A stretch of 46,118 bases of DNA from the NCBI RefSeq assembly GCF_017114865.1, contig NZ_JADEYH010000035.1, forward strand, positions 1-46,118, read 5' to 3'. Below are positions 8,620 through 17,466 of this stretch, in pieces. Both the position numbers and the translations under genes were made by a program. This DNA comes from Streptomyces verrucosisporus (GTDB lineage: Bacteria; Actinomycetota; Actinomycetes; Streptomycetales; Streptomycetaceae). The number at the start of each line of letters is the position of its first letter. Position 1 is the stretch's first letter. Below the pieces are notes generated by a model that saw only the letters and a program-made list of their open reading frames with translations, ran no database searches and was not told the DNA's origin.

Positions 8620-11250
8620 ATGACGGAGACGGCCCACCTGTACCGGGCGTACGCGGTGACCGGCGGCCTCGACGAGCGGGCGCTGCACACCGCCTGGCGC
8701 GGGACCACGGCCCGGTACGCGGGGCCGGGCCGTGGTCCCTTCGGTTTCACGGACCTCGGCGAGATCCCCGACCCCGGGCCGTGGAGGGCCGCCGCACGTC
8801 TGCGGGCCGATCCGGACCTCCTGCCCCCCGCGGCGGCACCCGGACCGGCCGCCCGGCTCGTCGTCGCGCGAACGGCCGACGACACGCACCTGGTGATGGT
8901 CTGGGTGAATCAGGACTTCGCGGACCGGCACTCCCCGGCCGACCTGATCAGCGATCTGGGTACGGCCTGCCAGGCCGCATCCGGCGGCCGCGCGGGGGAC
9001 TTCTGCGGAGCGGATTTCGACTGGTCGGCCGGCTTGTCCTCTCCCCTGACCACGCTGTGTTCGCGGGAGGGCACGACGCCCTTGAACGTCCTGCTGGCCG
9101 CCTACTGCTGTCTGCTGAACAGACATACCGGCGGGGAACGGCCGGTCATAGGGGTACTGGAGCCGGACGGCGGCCATCGGACGGTCCTCGCCGATCTGAC
9201 CGGGCAGCCGTCGTTCCGTGAGCTGGTCGCCCGTATGGCCGGGTCCCGGCGGGCGGCCGGTTCGCCCGCGAACCGGCCGGCGCGGTACGACGCGCTGTTC
9301 CGCGCGGAGAACCCCGCCGAGCCCCTGCTCGGCCTCCCCGGTGCCCGGGTGCACCGGCTGCGGTCCGACGACGGCGTGCCCGACACGGACCTCGCGCTCA
9401 CGGTGAGGTGCTCCCCTTCCCATGTATCGGGCCGCCTGGAGTACCGCACGGTCCCCCTCGACACGGCGGCGGCCTCCGGTCTGCTCGGCCAGCTCCGTAC
9501 GCTGCTGCGCGCCGCGCTGGACGCCCCGGGCACGCCTGCGGACACGCTGCCGCTGGAGACGTCCGGGCAACTGCGCGCCGCGGCCCGTGAGGCGGACCGG
9601 ATCGCGGCCGGTGTGTGGAGCGGACGACCGGTCCACACACAGGTGCGCGCGATCGCCCGCTCGCGTCCGGACTCCCTCGCGCTGGACGACGGCGGGGAGG
9701 GCGTCACCTACCGGGAACTGTGGGAGGAGGCGGGGGCCGTCGAGCGCGCGCTGCGTGCGCTTGACACCGAAGAGGGCTCGCCCGTCGCGCTGCGGCTGCC
9801 GAACGGCCCTCACAGGGCCGCCGCGCTGCTCGGCGTGTTCGGGGCCGGCGCCCACGCGGTGTGCCTGGGAACGGGCCTGTCGGGGGAACGGGGCAGAGCC
9901 GTCCTCTCGGAGCTGCGGCCGCGCTGCCTGCTGGTGGAGTCGCGGACTGAGGACTCCCCGCTGGTCTCCTGGTTCGGTGAGGAGACAGGTGGCCACGTCA
10001 TCGACGTCATCGGTCTGAACGCCCCGCGGGAGGCTCCTGCGAGCCCCGGGCTCCCCGTCCGGGCGGCCCCCGCGGAGGGCGAGGTTCCCCCGCCCGCGCC
10101 GGAGGGGGCCGGCCGGGCCGGGCGCTGGGCCTACATCGCCTACACCTCGGGCTCCACCGGGCTGCCGAAGGGCATTCCGCAGAGCCACCGCACCCTCGCC
10201 CAGTTCGTCGAGTGGTTCACCACGGAGTTCGGAATCGGCCCCGGCTCCCGTGTGGCGCAGTGGTCCGCCCCCGGTTATGACGCCGGCCTCGTGGAGCTGT
10301 TCGCCGCCCTGACCACTGGAGCGACTCTGTGTCCGGTCCCGGACAGGTACCGGGCGAACCCCGAGAAACTGGCCGGCTGGCTCCGCACGGAGCGGATCAC
10401 ACACCTCCAGACCGTCCCCAGCTTCGCCCGGCGACTGCTCGCGGCGATCCGTGAGGCGGCCCCGCTGCGGCCCGTCTCGCTGAGTCATCTGCTGCTGGCG
10501 GGCGAGGCGTTCCCCGGTGAGCTGGCCGATGGCCTGCGCGAGGCCCTCCCCGGCGTCCGGCTGGTCAACCTCTACGGAGCCACCGAGACGATCCTGGCGA
10601 CCTGGCACGAGGTGGACGGACCGGTCCGCGGCACCGTGCCGATCGGCCGGCCCATACCCGGACGACAGGTGCTCGTGCTCGACGAGCACGGCAGGCCCTG
10701 CCCGGCCGGAGTCACGGGCCGCGTCGTCGTGTGCGGCCCGCACGTGACCCCCGGCTACGTGGGAGCGGCCCCGGGCGACGCCTTTCGCCCCCTGGCCGGA
10801 GCGCCGGGTACGGGCATCGCCGGCGGCCCCTGCCATCGCACCGGGGATCTCGGCCGCAGGCGGTGGGACGGACTGCTGGAGTACGCGGGACGCGGCGACA
10901 GCAGGGTCAAGATCCTCGGCACCCGCCTGGAACTCACCGATGTCGAGGCGAGGCTCGTCGCCGACGAGTCGGTGGCCGACTGCGCCGTCGTCGCGCGTAC
11001 CGGGGAGGACGGGCTGGTGAGGAACCTGACCGCCTACGTGGTGCCGCGCCGCCCGGCGGAGGGCGACTCGGCGCTGCCCGTCCGGGCCTGGAGGTCGGGC
11101 CTGCGCCGGTGGTTCGGGCAGGCGCTCCCCCCGGTGTCGTTCGTGGCGGTGGAGGAGCTGCCCCGCGGCCCCGGGGGGAAGGTCGACCGGCATGCGCTGG
11201 CGGCCGGCGCCGGCCCCGCACCGGGTGCCCGGGCCGCGAAGGCGACATGA
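8620..11250 (+). CDS. sgcC1-like: NRPS adenylation enzyme for (beta-)tyrosine, with degenerate condensation-like N-terminus (SgcC1-like)
   Basis: 876 aa. Residues 1 to about 330 look like a degraded condensation domain; no HHxxxD motif is visible. From about residue 340 there is a full adenylation domain: A3 YTSGSTGLPKG, A4 GYDAG, A5 NLYGATET, A7 HRTGD, A8 GRGDSRVKILGTRLEL, and A10 GGKVDR with the catalytic lysine. There is no carrier domain; the product must load a free carrier such as the one at 20258. The ATG at 8620 (AAGGGAG upstream) is chosen over an earlier in-frame start that overlaps the FAD monooxygenase gene. SgcC1-type enzymes activate beta-tyrosine as its AMP ester and transfer it to SgcC2. 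The aminomutase gene comes next. Confidence 0.9.
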   Translation: MTETAHLYRAYAVTGGLDERALHTAWRGTTARYAGPGRGPFGFTDLGEIPDPGPWRAAARLRADPDLLPPAAAPGPAARLVVARTADDTHLVMVWVNQDFADRHSPADLISDLGTACQAASGGRAGDFCGADFDWSAGLSSPLTTLCSREGTTPLNVLLAAYCCLLNRHTGGERPVIGVLEPDGGHRTVLADLTGQPSFRELVARMAGSRRAAGSPANRPARYDALFRAENPAEPLLGLPGARVHRLRSDDGVPDTDLALTVRCSPSHVSGRLEYRTVPLDTAAASGLLGQLRTLLRAALDAPGTPADTLPLETSGQLRAAAREADRIAAGVWSGRPVHTQVRAIARSRPDSLALDDGGEGVTYRELWEEAGAVERALRALDTEEGSPVALRLPNGPHRAAALLGVFGAGAHAVCLGTGLSGERGRAVLSELRPRCLLVESRTEDSPLVSWFGEETGGHVIDVIGLNAPREAPASPGLPVRAAPAEGEVPPPAPEGAGRAGRWAYIAYTSGSTGLPKGIPQSHRTLAQFVEWFTTEFGIGPGSRVAQWSAPGYDAGLVELFAALTTGATLCPVPDRYRANPEKLAGWLRTERITHLQTVPSFARRLLAAIREAAPLRPVSLSHLLLAGEAFPGELADGLREALPGVRLVNLYGATETILATWHEVDGPVRGTVPIGRPIPGRQVLVLDEHGRPCPAGVTGRVVVCGPHVTPGYVGAAPGDAFRPLAGAPGTGIAGGPCHRTGDLGRRRWDGLLEYAGRGDSRVKILGTRLELTDVEARLVADESVADCAVVARTGEDGLVRNLTAYVVPRRPAEGDSALPVRAWRSGLRRWFGQALPPVSFVAVEELPRGPGGKVDRHALAAGAGPAPGARAAKAT

Positions 11251-11295
11251 CCGATTCGGCCACCGAACGATACCTGACCGCGAACTGACGATGGG

Positions 11296-12930
11296 ATGAA
11301 TGCCGTGACCATTCTGGAGACCAACGTCCCGACCGACTCCGACGGCCTGAGCGTCGGAGTCGACGGCGAGACCTTGGACATTCCGGCCGTGCGCCGGGTG
11401 GCGGAGGGCCGGGCCCCGGTGTCCGTGTCCCCGCAGTCGCTGACCAGGGCGGCGAGGAGCCGTGAACAGTTCGAGAAGATCGTCCGCGACGGCGCTCCCG
11501 TCTACGGCGTCACGACCGGTTACGGCGAGATGATCTACATGCTGGTCGACCAGTCCAAGGAAGTGGAGCTCCAGACCAACCTGGTGCGCAGCCACAGCGC
11601 CGGAGTCGGCCCGCTGTTCGCCCAGGACGAGGCGCGCGCCATCGTCACCGCCCGGCTGAACGCACTCTCCAAGGGCTACTCGGCGGTCCGCCCCGAACTG
11701 CTCGAACGTCTGGCCCTCTACCTCAACCTCGGCATCACACCGGCCATCCCGGAGATCGGGTCGCTCGGCGCCAGCGGCGATCTCGCCCCCCTCTCCCACA
11801 TCGCGAGCACGCTGATCGGCGAGGGCTACCTCCTGCGCGACGGCAAGCGGGTCCCGACGGGTCCGGTGCTGCGCGAGAAGGGGATCGAGCCGCTGCAGCT
11901 GCGCTTCAAGGAGGGGCTCGCGCTCATCAACGGCACCTCGGCGATGACGGGACTCGGCTCCCTGGTCGTCGGCCGCGCCCTCGAGCAGGTGCGCCAGGCC
12001 GAGATCGTCACCGCGCTGGTCCTGGAGGCGCTGAGCGGCTCGCTGAGCCCCTTCCAGGCCGAGGGCCACGACATCGCCCGCCCGCACCGGGGACAGGTCG
12101 ACACCGCCGCCAACATGCGCGCCCTGCTGCGCGGCAGCGGCCTGGTCCTGCGGCACGCCGACCTGCGTCGGCAGGCGGAGGAGCAGCGCACCGGCGACAG
12201 CGTCTCGCGCACCGAGGTGTACCTGCAGAAGGCGTACACGCTGCGTGCCATCCCGCAGGTGGTGGGGGCCGTGCGCGACACCCTCTACCACGCGGCGGAG
12301 AAACTGGAGACCGAGCTGAACTCCTCCAACGACAACCCGCTGTTCTTCGAGGGCAAGGAGGTGTTCCACGGCGCCAACTTCCACGGCCAGCCGATCGCCT
12401 TCGCCATGGACTTCGTCACCGTGGCCCTCACTCAGCTGGGCGTCTTCTCCGAGCGCCGCACCAACCGCCTGCTCAACCGGCACCTCAGCGAGGGCCTCCC
12501 GGAGTTCCTCGTCGCCGGCGACCCCGGGCTCAACAGCGGATTCGCCGGCGCCCAGTACCCGGCGACCGCCCTGGTCGCCGAGAACCGCACCATCGGTCCC
12601 GCAAGCACCCAGAGCGTCCCGTCCAACGGGGACAACCAGGACGTGGTCAGCATGGGCCTGATCGCGGCCCGCAACGCGCGCCGTGTGCTGTCGAACAACA
12701 ACCACATCCTGGCGGTGGAGTTCCTCGCCGCCGCCCAGGCGATCGACCTGTCCGGCCGCTACGACCGGCTCGGCCCGGCCGGCAGGGCCGCGTACGACAA
12801 GATCCGCTCCCTGGTGCCCACGCTCGACCGCGACCGCTACATGTCGGACGACATCGAGCTGGTGGCCGCCGCCCTCGCGCGCGGGGAGTTCCTCGAAGCC
12901 GCCGGCCGGGCCGGCACCGTGCTGGCCTGA
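11296..12930 (+). CDS. sgcC4-like: MIO-dependent tyrosine 2,3-aminomutase (SgcC4-like)
   Basis: 544 aa. The aromatic amino acid lyase/aminomutase family is unmistakable. Ala159-Ser160-Gly161 in LGASGDLAPLSH cyclises to the MIO prosthetic group. Tyr70 in YGVTTGYGEM is the expected catalytic tyrosine. A histidine follows in the selectivity segment LVRSHSAGVG, as in tyrosine-using enzymes. The length is close to SgcC4 (about 540) and well short of plant PAL. It converts L-tyrosine to beta-tyrosine, with 4-coumarate as intermediate, as first step of the aromatic appendage. Product stereochemistry cannot be read. The ATG at 11296 has a weak ribosome site; GTG at 11305 is an alternative. It sits between the adenylation and condensation genes. 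Confidence 0.95.
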   Translation: MNAVTILETNVPTDSDGLSVGVDGETLDIPAVRRVAEGRAPVSVSPQSLTRAARSREQFEKIVRDGAPVYGVTTGYGEMIYMLVDQSKEVELQTNLVRSHSAGVGPLFAQDEARAIVTARLNALSKGYSAVRPELLERLALYLNLGITPAIPEIGSLGASGDLAPLSHIASTLIGEGYLLRDGKRVPTGPVLREKGIEPLQLRFKEGLALINGTSAMTGLGSLVVGRALEQVRQAEIVTALVLEALSGSLSPFQAEGHDIARPHRGQVDTAANMRALLRGSGLVLRHADLRRQAEEQRTGDSVSRTEVYLQKAYTLRAIPQVVGAVRDTLYHAAEKLETELNSSNDNPLFFEGKEVFHGANFHGQPIAFAMDFVTVALTQLGVFSERRTNRLLNRHLSEGLPEFLVAGDPGLNSGFAGAQYPATALVAENRTIGPASTQSVPSNGDNQDVVSMGLIAARNARRVLSNNNHILAVEFLAAAQAIDLSGRYDRLGPAGRAAYDKIRSLVPTLDRDRYMSDDIELVAAALARGEFLEAAGRAGTVLA

Positions 12931-12956
12931 CCCCCGACGAGATTTGGGACGGACCC

Positions 12957-14294
12957 ATGCGTATTCCGCTCTCCTTCAACCAAGAGTTCCTGTGCCTGTT
13001 CGACCAAGGGGACCGGGAGGGCCCCTTCGGACCGCTGTACAACATCGTCGGCGGCTGGCGACTGGCCGGGAAGGTGGACCGGGCCGCCCTGCAGGACGCG
13101 CTGGACGATGTCGTGGCGCGCCACGAGGCCCTGCGCACGATCGTCGTGCGCGACCCGGAGGACCGGCGCCAGGAGGTCCTTCCGCCCTCTCCCGTCTCCC
13201 TGACGGTCCGGGAGATGCCCGAGCCGGACCGTGCCGCGCGCGACCGCCGCGCGGAGGAGCTGCTGATCGAACTGGAGGGCGGGCACTACGGTGTGGACCG
13301 GCTGCCGCTGCTGCACGCGGTGCTGGGCCGGTTCGACGAGGACGACGCCGTGCTGGTCCTCATCGCCCACCACACCGCGGTCGATGAGGTCTCCTTGCAG
13401 GTGATCATCCGCGATCTGGGCATCCTGTACGCCAAGCGGTGCGGTCACGACCTCGCCGAGCTGCCGGAGGCCGTGCAGTTCCGGGAGTTCGCCGCCTGGG
13501 AGCGGGAGCGCTACGCCCCCACGGCCGAGGTCGGGGCGCGGTCCTACTGGCGCGAGCGGCTGGCCGGGGCGAGGATCACCGGTGTCCCCACCGACCACCC
13601 GAAGTCCGCGGGCCTGGAGAAGACGACCGCGGTGCACCGCTTCCTGGTGGGGTCCGAGCAGACCGCGGCGGCCCGCGAGCTCGCCCGGCAGACGCGCGGC
13701 TCCGCTTTCATGGTGCTGCTCGCCGCGTACAAGGTCTTCCTCAACGGCCTGGTCGGCGCCACCGACGTCGTCGTGCCGACGATGGCCTCCGGCCGCGGCC
13801 CCGCCAGGTTCCAGGACACCGTCGGGGCCTTCTTCAACTTCGTCCCGCTGCGCACGGACCTCGCCGGCGCGGCCACCTTCCGCGAGGTGGTGGAGCGCAC
13901 CCGCGCGACGTGCCTGAAGGCGTACGGGAACCCCCTTCCGTTCAGCCAGGTCGCCGCCGAGGCGCCGGAGCTGGCCGCCTCCTTCGGCGCGGACGACCTG
14001 GGCGTCGTCGCGTTCCAGGTGTTCCAGTTCCCCGCACGGGAGGGCATGGAGGCGGGCGACGTGAGGATCTCCGAGATACGCCGCCGCCTGCTCTCCCAGC
14101 CCGTGAGCACCGATGTCCCGGACGGTGTGCTGTTCCAGTTGGACATCGACCCCGCATCCGGCGAGATGCTCGGCCACCTGGGGTACAACACCAACCTGTT
14201 CCGCGAGCAGAGCATGCGGGAGTTCGCCGCCGGATTCGTCCGGGTCCTGGACCGGACCGTGATGACCCCCGACGCGCCTCTGTCCCCGGCCTGA
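12957..14294 (+). CDS. sgcC5-like: Free-standing NRPS condensation enzyme (SgcC5-like)
   Basis: 445 aa, one condensation domain. The catalytic motif is HHTAVDE (His138, His139, Asp143). The N-terminal PLSFNQEFLCLFDQ matches C1 and the bridging region DVVVPTMASGRGP is present. SgcC5-type enzymes transfer the beta-tyrosyl group from its carrier protein to a hydroxyl of the enediyne core, normally forming an ester; amide formation is also known for the fold. It ends the plus-strand beta-tyrosine run and is followed directly by a very large hairpin that separates it from the convergent SgcC-like gene. Confidence 0.93.
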   Translation: MRIPLSFNQEFLCLFDQGDREGPFGPLYNIVGGWRLAGKVDRAALQDALDDVVARHEALRTIVVRDPEDRRQEVLPPSPVSLTVREMPEPDRAARDRRAEELLIELEGGHYGVDRLPLLHAVLGRFDEDDAVLVLIAHHTAVDEVSLQVIIRDLGILYAKRCGHDLAELPEAVQFREFAAWERERYAPTAEVGARSYWRERLAGARITGVPTDHPKSAGLEKTTAVHRFLVGSEQTAAARELARQTRGSAFMVLLAAYKVFLNGLVGATDVVVPTMASGRGPARFQDTVGAFFNFVPLRTDLAGAATFREVVERTRATCLKAYGNPLPFSQVAAEAPELAASFGADDLGVVAFQVFQFPAREGMEAGDVRISEIRRRLLSQPVSTDVPDGVLFQLDIDPASGEMLGHLGYNTNLFREQSMREFAAGFVRVLDRTVMTPDAPLSPA

Positions 14295-14298
14295 CCGT

Positions 14299-14374
14299 CC
14301 GGCCCGTGTGCCGGGTCCGCCCGTGTCCCCCTCCCTTGGGAGGGGGACACGGGCGGACCCGGCACACGGGCCGG
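14299..14374. terminator. Perfect 37-bp inverted repeat with 2-nt loop
   Basis: Arms 14299-14335 and 14338-14374 are exact reverse complements around TT. The repeat starts 5 nt after the condensation gene stop and ends 15 nt before the stop of the convergent HpaB-type gene. It should act as a bidirectional terminator. It is unusually long and perfect for a simple terminator. Confidence 0.9.
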
Positions 14375-14388
14375 CGCCCCGCCGGGCC

Positions 14389-15981
14389 TCAGATGTCCGA
14401 CAGGGCGGCCCGGGTCGAGGCGCGCAGTTCGTCGAACGAGGAGAGGTCGGGCACGGTCCAGCCGTCCAGGTCGTACTCGGACAGGCACTGGTCGGCGAAC
14501 GCCTTGTAGGCATCCACCTGCCCCGAGAGCGCCTGGGAGGACAGCAGCTCCGTGCGGGTGCTCTCGTGGTTGCCGGCGTAGTTGCGCTCGTACAGTTCGT
14601 GCCGGCCGCCGAACTCGGTGCCGACCGCGTCCCAGAGCAGCTTCATCACCTTCACCCGGTCAACCGCGTCCGTCCCTCCCGAACCGCGCAGGAACTTGTC
14701 GAGGTACGGACGCACGTCCGGGTTCCTGAAGTCCTCCGCGGCGGAGTTGACGTATATCAGGCCGCTGGCGACGTCCTGCTGCACGATCTCCTTGACACGT
14801 GGATAGCCGATCTGCATGAACCACCGGTAGGCCATGCTGTACTGGGGATTGGGCAGCAGCGCGCCGTTCCTCCACTCGACGGGGTTGCGCGCGGCGGCGT
14901 CCGACAGCCCCCAGAACAGGTTCCGCCAGGCCAGCACTTCGCCGATCCGGGTCTGCACGCCCCGGAAGTCCCTGGTCCCGGTGATCTCCAGCGCCTTGAT
15001 CAGGAGCCCGGCGATGAATTCGAGCTTCACCGCGAGGCGGGTGCAGCCGTGGAAGGTGAAGCGCTCCACGAAACCGGAGCGTCCTGGGAACATCTGCACC
15101 TTGCCCAGGTGGCCGTACACGAAGACGTTCTCCCAGGGTATGAGGACCTTGTCCAGGACGAGGACGGTGTCGTTCTCGTCCAGCCGGGACGACAGCGGGT
15201 AGTCGAAGGGACTGCCCATGGCGGCGGCCGTGGCGGTGTAGGAGGGGCGGCAGATCAGCTTCATGCCCGGTGCGTCCATGGGCACGGTGGCCACCAGCGC
15301 GAACTCGCGCTTCTTGACCGGCAGGCCGAAGTGGGCGATGAAGTTGTAGTGGGCCAGCGCGGAACCGGTGGCCACCACCTTGGCGCCGCTGACCACCAGC
15401 CCGGCGTCGGTCTCCTTCTCCACGTGGACGAAGACGTCCTCCACCTCGTCCGGGGCCCGGTCCCGGTCGACGGGCGGGTGGACGATGGCATGGTTCCAGA
15501 AGAGGACCTTCTCCTGCGATTCCCGGTACCAGCGACGGGCGTTGTCCTGGTACGGGGCGTAGTAGTCGGCGTTGGCGCCGAGGGTCCCCAGGAAGGAAGC
15601 CTTGTAGTCGGGACTGCGCCCCATCCACCCGTAGCTCAGGCGCGCCCACTCGGCGATGGCCCGCTGGTCGGCCACCAGGTCGTCGACGCTGCGCGGGGTG
15701 GTGAAGAAGCTGTGGGTGTACCCGTCGCCGGTGTCCGTCGGTTTGGTGAGGACGCCGCGCCGCTCGGGGTCGTGCAGTGCGTCGTACAGCCGCGCCGTCA
15801 TGCGGATGGGATTGCGGAAGGCCGGATGGGAGGTGACGTCCTTGACCCGCTCGCCGTATATGTATATCTCCCGGCCGTCGCGCAGGCTCTCCACGTATTC
15901 GTCACCCGTGAGTGGGCGGGTCCTGTGCAGCTCCCGGGTGGGGCCGGCAGTGCCGGCAGGGACTTCCTGACGCTCGGTCAT
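14389..15981 (-). CDS. sgcC-like: FADH2-dependent aromatic 3-hydroxylase, HpaB family (SgcC-like)
   Basis: 530 aa, the length of HpaB/SgcC proteins. N-terminal RPLTGDEYVESLRDGREIYI, the central acyl-CoA-dehydrogenase-like beta domain (VVSGAKVVATGSALAHYNFI; DKVLIPWENVFVYG) and the C-terminal helical part (HELYERNYAGNHE) are diagnostic of the 4-hydroxyphenylacetate 3-hydroxylase family. SgcC hydroxylates C3 of the carrier-bound beta-tyrosine moiety, using FADH2 from a reductase such as E6. AAGGGAAG precedes the ATG. It is transcribed away from the gene at 16227 and towards the condensation gene. The expected product is a catechol-type (3-hydroxy) beta-tyrosyl group. Confidence 0.93.
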   Translation of the reverse strand: MTERQEVPAGTAGPTRELHRTRPLTGDEYVESLRDGREIYIYGERVKDVTSHPAFRNPIRMTARLYDALHDPERRGVLTKPTDTGDGYTHSFFTTPRSVDDLVADQRAIAEWARLSYGWMGRSPDYKASFLGTLGANADYYAPYQDNARRWYRESQEKVLFWNHAIVHPPVDRDRAPDEVEDVFVHVEKETDAGLVVSGAKVVATGSALAHYNFIAHFGLPVKKREFALVATVPMDAPGMKLICRPSYTATAAAMGSPFDYPLSSRLDENDTVLVLDKVLIPWENVFVYGHLGKVQMFPGRSGFVERFTFHGCTRLAVKLEFIAGLLIKALEITGTRDFRGVQTRIGEVLAWRNLFWGLSDAAARNPVEWRNGALLPNPQYSMAYRWFMQIGYPRVKEIVQQDVASGLIYVNSAAEDFRNPDVRPYLDKFLRGSGGTDAVDRVKVMKLLWDAVGTEFGGRHELYERNYAGNHESTRTELLSSQALSGQVDAYKAFADQCLSEYDLDGWTVPDLSSFDELRASTRAALSDI

Positions 15982-16120
15982 CAGTTATCTTCCCTTTCCC
16001 TCTTCCACGAGGAAAGCTCGGCGACGTACTGCAGGTCACCATGGTCGCAGGCGGGCCCGGGAAGCGGCTTCTCCCAGGGTGCGGCGTCGGAATCGGGGAA
16101 ATGGTCTGCCGGATCGTTGC

Positions 16121-16136
16121 GCAATCCAGGAGATGC
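16121..16136 (+). promoter_or_regulatory. Conserved motif GCAATCCAGGAGATGC, copy 3
   Basis: This copy lies in the 245-nt divergent region, 90 nt upstream of and co-oriented with the ATG at 16227. It is identical to the minus-strand copy at 20584. A 7-bp inverted repeat (GTTGCGC 16116-16122, GCGCAAC 16139-16145) brackets it. This could be a regulator site; the bracketing is not seen at the other copies. Confidence 0.55.
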
Positions 16137-16226
16137 GTGCGCAACCTCAGAATGCCAACGTTCTCCGTGAATACTACGGACGGCCGTTTCCCGGCCTCCG
16201 GAACGGGACGTCTTTTCCAGGAGGAT

Positions 16227-17414
16227 ATGGTGCTGACGACCGATGTTCCCACCAGGGAACAACTTGTTCGTCGAGCGTCCGAACTGGTGCCGGTTCTGCG
16301 GAGGAACGCGGCATGGTCGGAGGAGAACCGGCGAATTCACGACGACTCGATCGAGGCCCTGGCCGATGCCGGGATCTTCCGTATGCGGGCGCCGGCCCGT
16401 TTCGGAGGTTACGAGAGCGACGCCCGCACCCTGGTCGACGTCGCCGCCGAACTGGGTCGCGCCGATGGTTCCGCGGGCTGGACCGCCTCGGTGTACTGGA
16501 TCCCCACCTGGATGGCCGGGCTCTTCCCGGACCACGTCCAGGACGAGGTGTTCTCCACCCCCGACGTCCGTGTCTGCGGCACCCTGAGCCCGAGCGCGAT
16601 GGCCGCCCCCGCCGACGGCGGCATCGTGGTCAACGGAAAGTGGGGCTTCATCAGTGGCGCGCCGCACGCCCACTGGCAGGTCGTCGTCGCCGTCCGGACC
16701 GCGCCGGACAGTGAGCCCATGCCGGTCATGGCCCTGGTCCCGCTCTCGGACCTCACGGTCGTGGACGACTGGCACACCTCGGGCCTCAAGGGCACGGGCA
16801 GCGTCACCACCGTCGCCGAGAACGTCTTCGTCCCCGCCGACCGTGTCCTGCCGCTCGGCGTCGTCGTGCAGGGACAGGGCGGGGTGTCGGGCGCGAACGC
16901 CGGGTCGGCCATGTACCGCGCTCCGCTGCTGCCGGTCGCCTCCGCCTCCTCGGTCGGCGCGGTGCTCGGCATGGCGCGCGCCGCCTTCGAGGCGTTCCTG
17001 GAGCGACTGCCCCAGCGCAAGATCACGTATACGGACTACGGGAGCCAGGCCGAGGCGCCTTTGACCCACCACCAGGTCGCCGAGGCGGCCATGAAGATCG
17101 ATCAGGCGGAGTTCCACGCCCACCGCCTGGCCGGGCTCCTGGACGCCAGGAACGAGCAGGCCGGGGAGTGGACCGTCGACGAGCGGGTGCGCGCGCGTGC
17201 CGACATGGGCATGGTCTGCCGCCTGGCGAAGGAGGCCGTGGACATCCTCGCCTCGGCCAGCGGAGGTTCCTCGGTCTACAGCGATGTGGCGATCCAGCGC
17301 ATCGCCCGGGACGTCCAGGCCGTCAACCTGCACGCGTTGATGCACCCGAACACCAACGCCGAGCTGTACGGGCGCGTCCTGTGCGGCCTGGCGCCCAACA
17401 CGCTCTACGTCTGA
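16227..17414 (+). CDS. Acyl-CoA-dehydrogenase-fold flavin-dependent hydroxylase (second copy type)
   Basis: 395 aa from ATG 16227 with CCAGGAGGAT directly upstream; the frame is open further upstream but that region is the divergent promoter. N-terminal IEALADAGIFRMRAPARFGGYE, middle VNGKWGFISGAPHAHW and WHTSGLKGTGSVT, and the C-terminal helical bundle match the HsaA/HpaH group D monooxygenases. Such proteins take reduced flavin from a partner. It shares layout but only limited sequence with the 5741 gene. The SgcJ-like gene follows 52 nt later, probably co-transcribed. The substrate is unknown; oxidation of the polyketide core is one option. Confidence 0.87.
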   Translation: MVLTTDVPTREQLVRRASELVPVLRRNAAWSEENRRIHDDSIEALADAGIFRMRAPARFGGYESDARTLVDVAAELGRADGSAGWTASVYWIPTWMAGLFPDHVQDEVFSTPDVRVCGTLSPSAMAAPADGGIVVNGKWGFISGAPHAHWQVVVAVRTAPDSEPMPVMALVPLSDLTVVDDWHTSGLKGTGSVTTVAENVFVPADRVLPLGVVVQGQGGVSGANAGSAMYRAPLLPVASASSVGAVLGMARAAFEAFLERLPQRKITYTDYGSQAEAPLTHHQVAEAAMKIDQAEFHAHRLAGLLDARNEQAGEWTVDERVRARADMGMVCRLAKEAVDILASASGGSSVYSDVAIQRIARDVQAVNLHALMHPNTNAELYGRVLCGLAPNTLYV

Positions 17415-17466
17415 CCCGGCCGGGAGAGCCCGTGAGACCGGATGACACCCAACAGGAAGGAACGAC

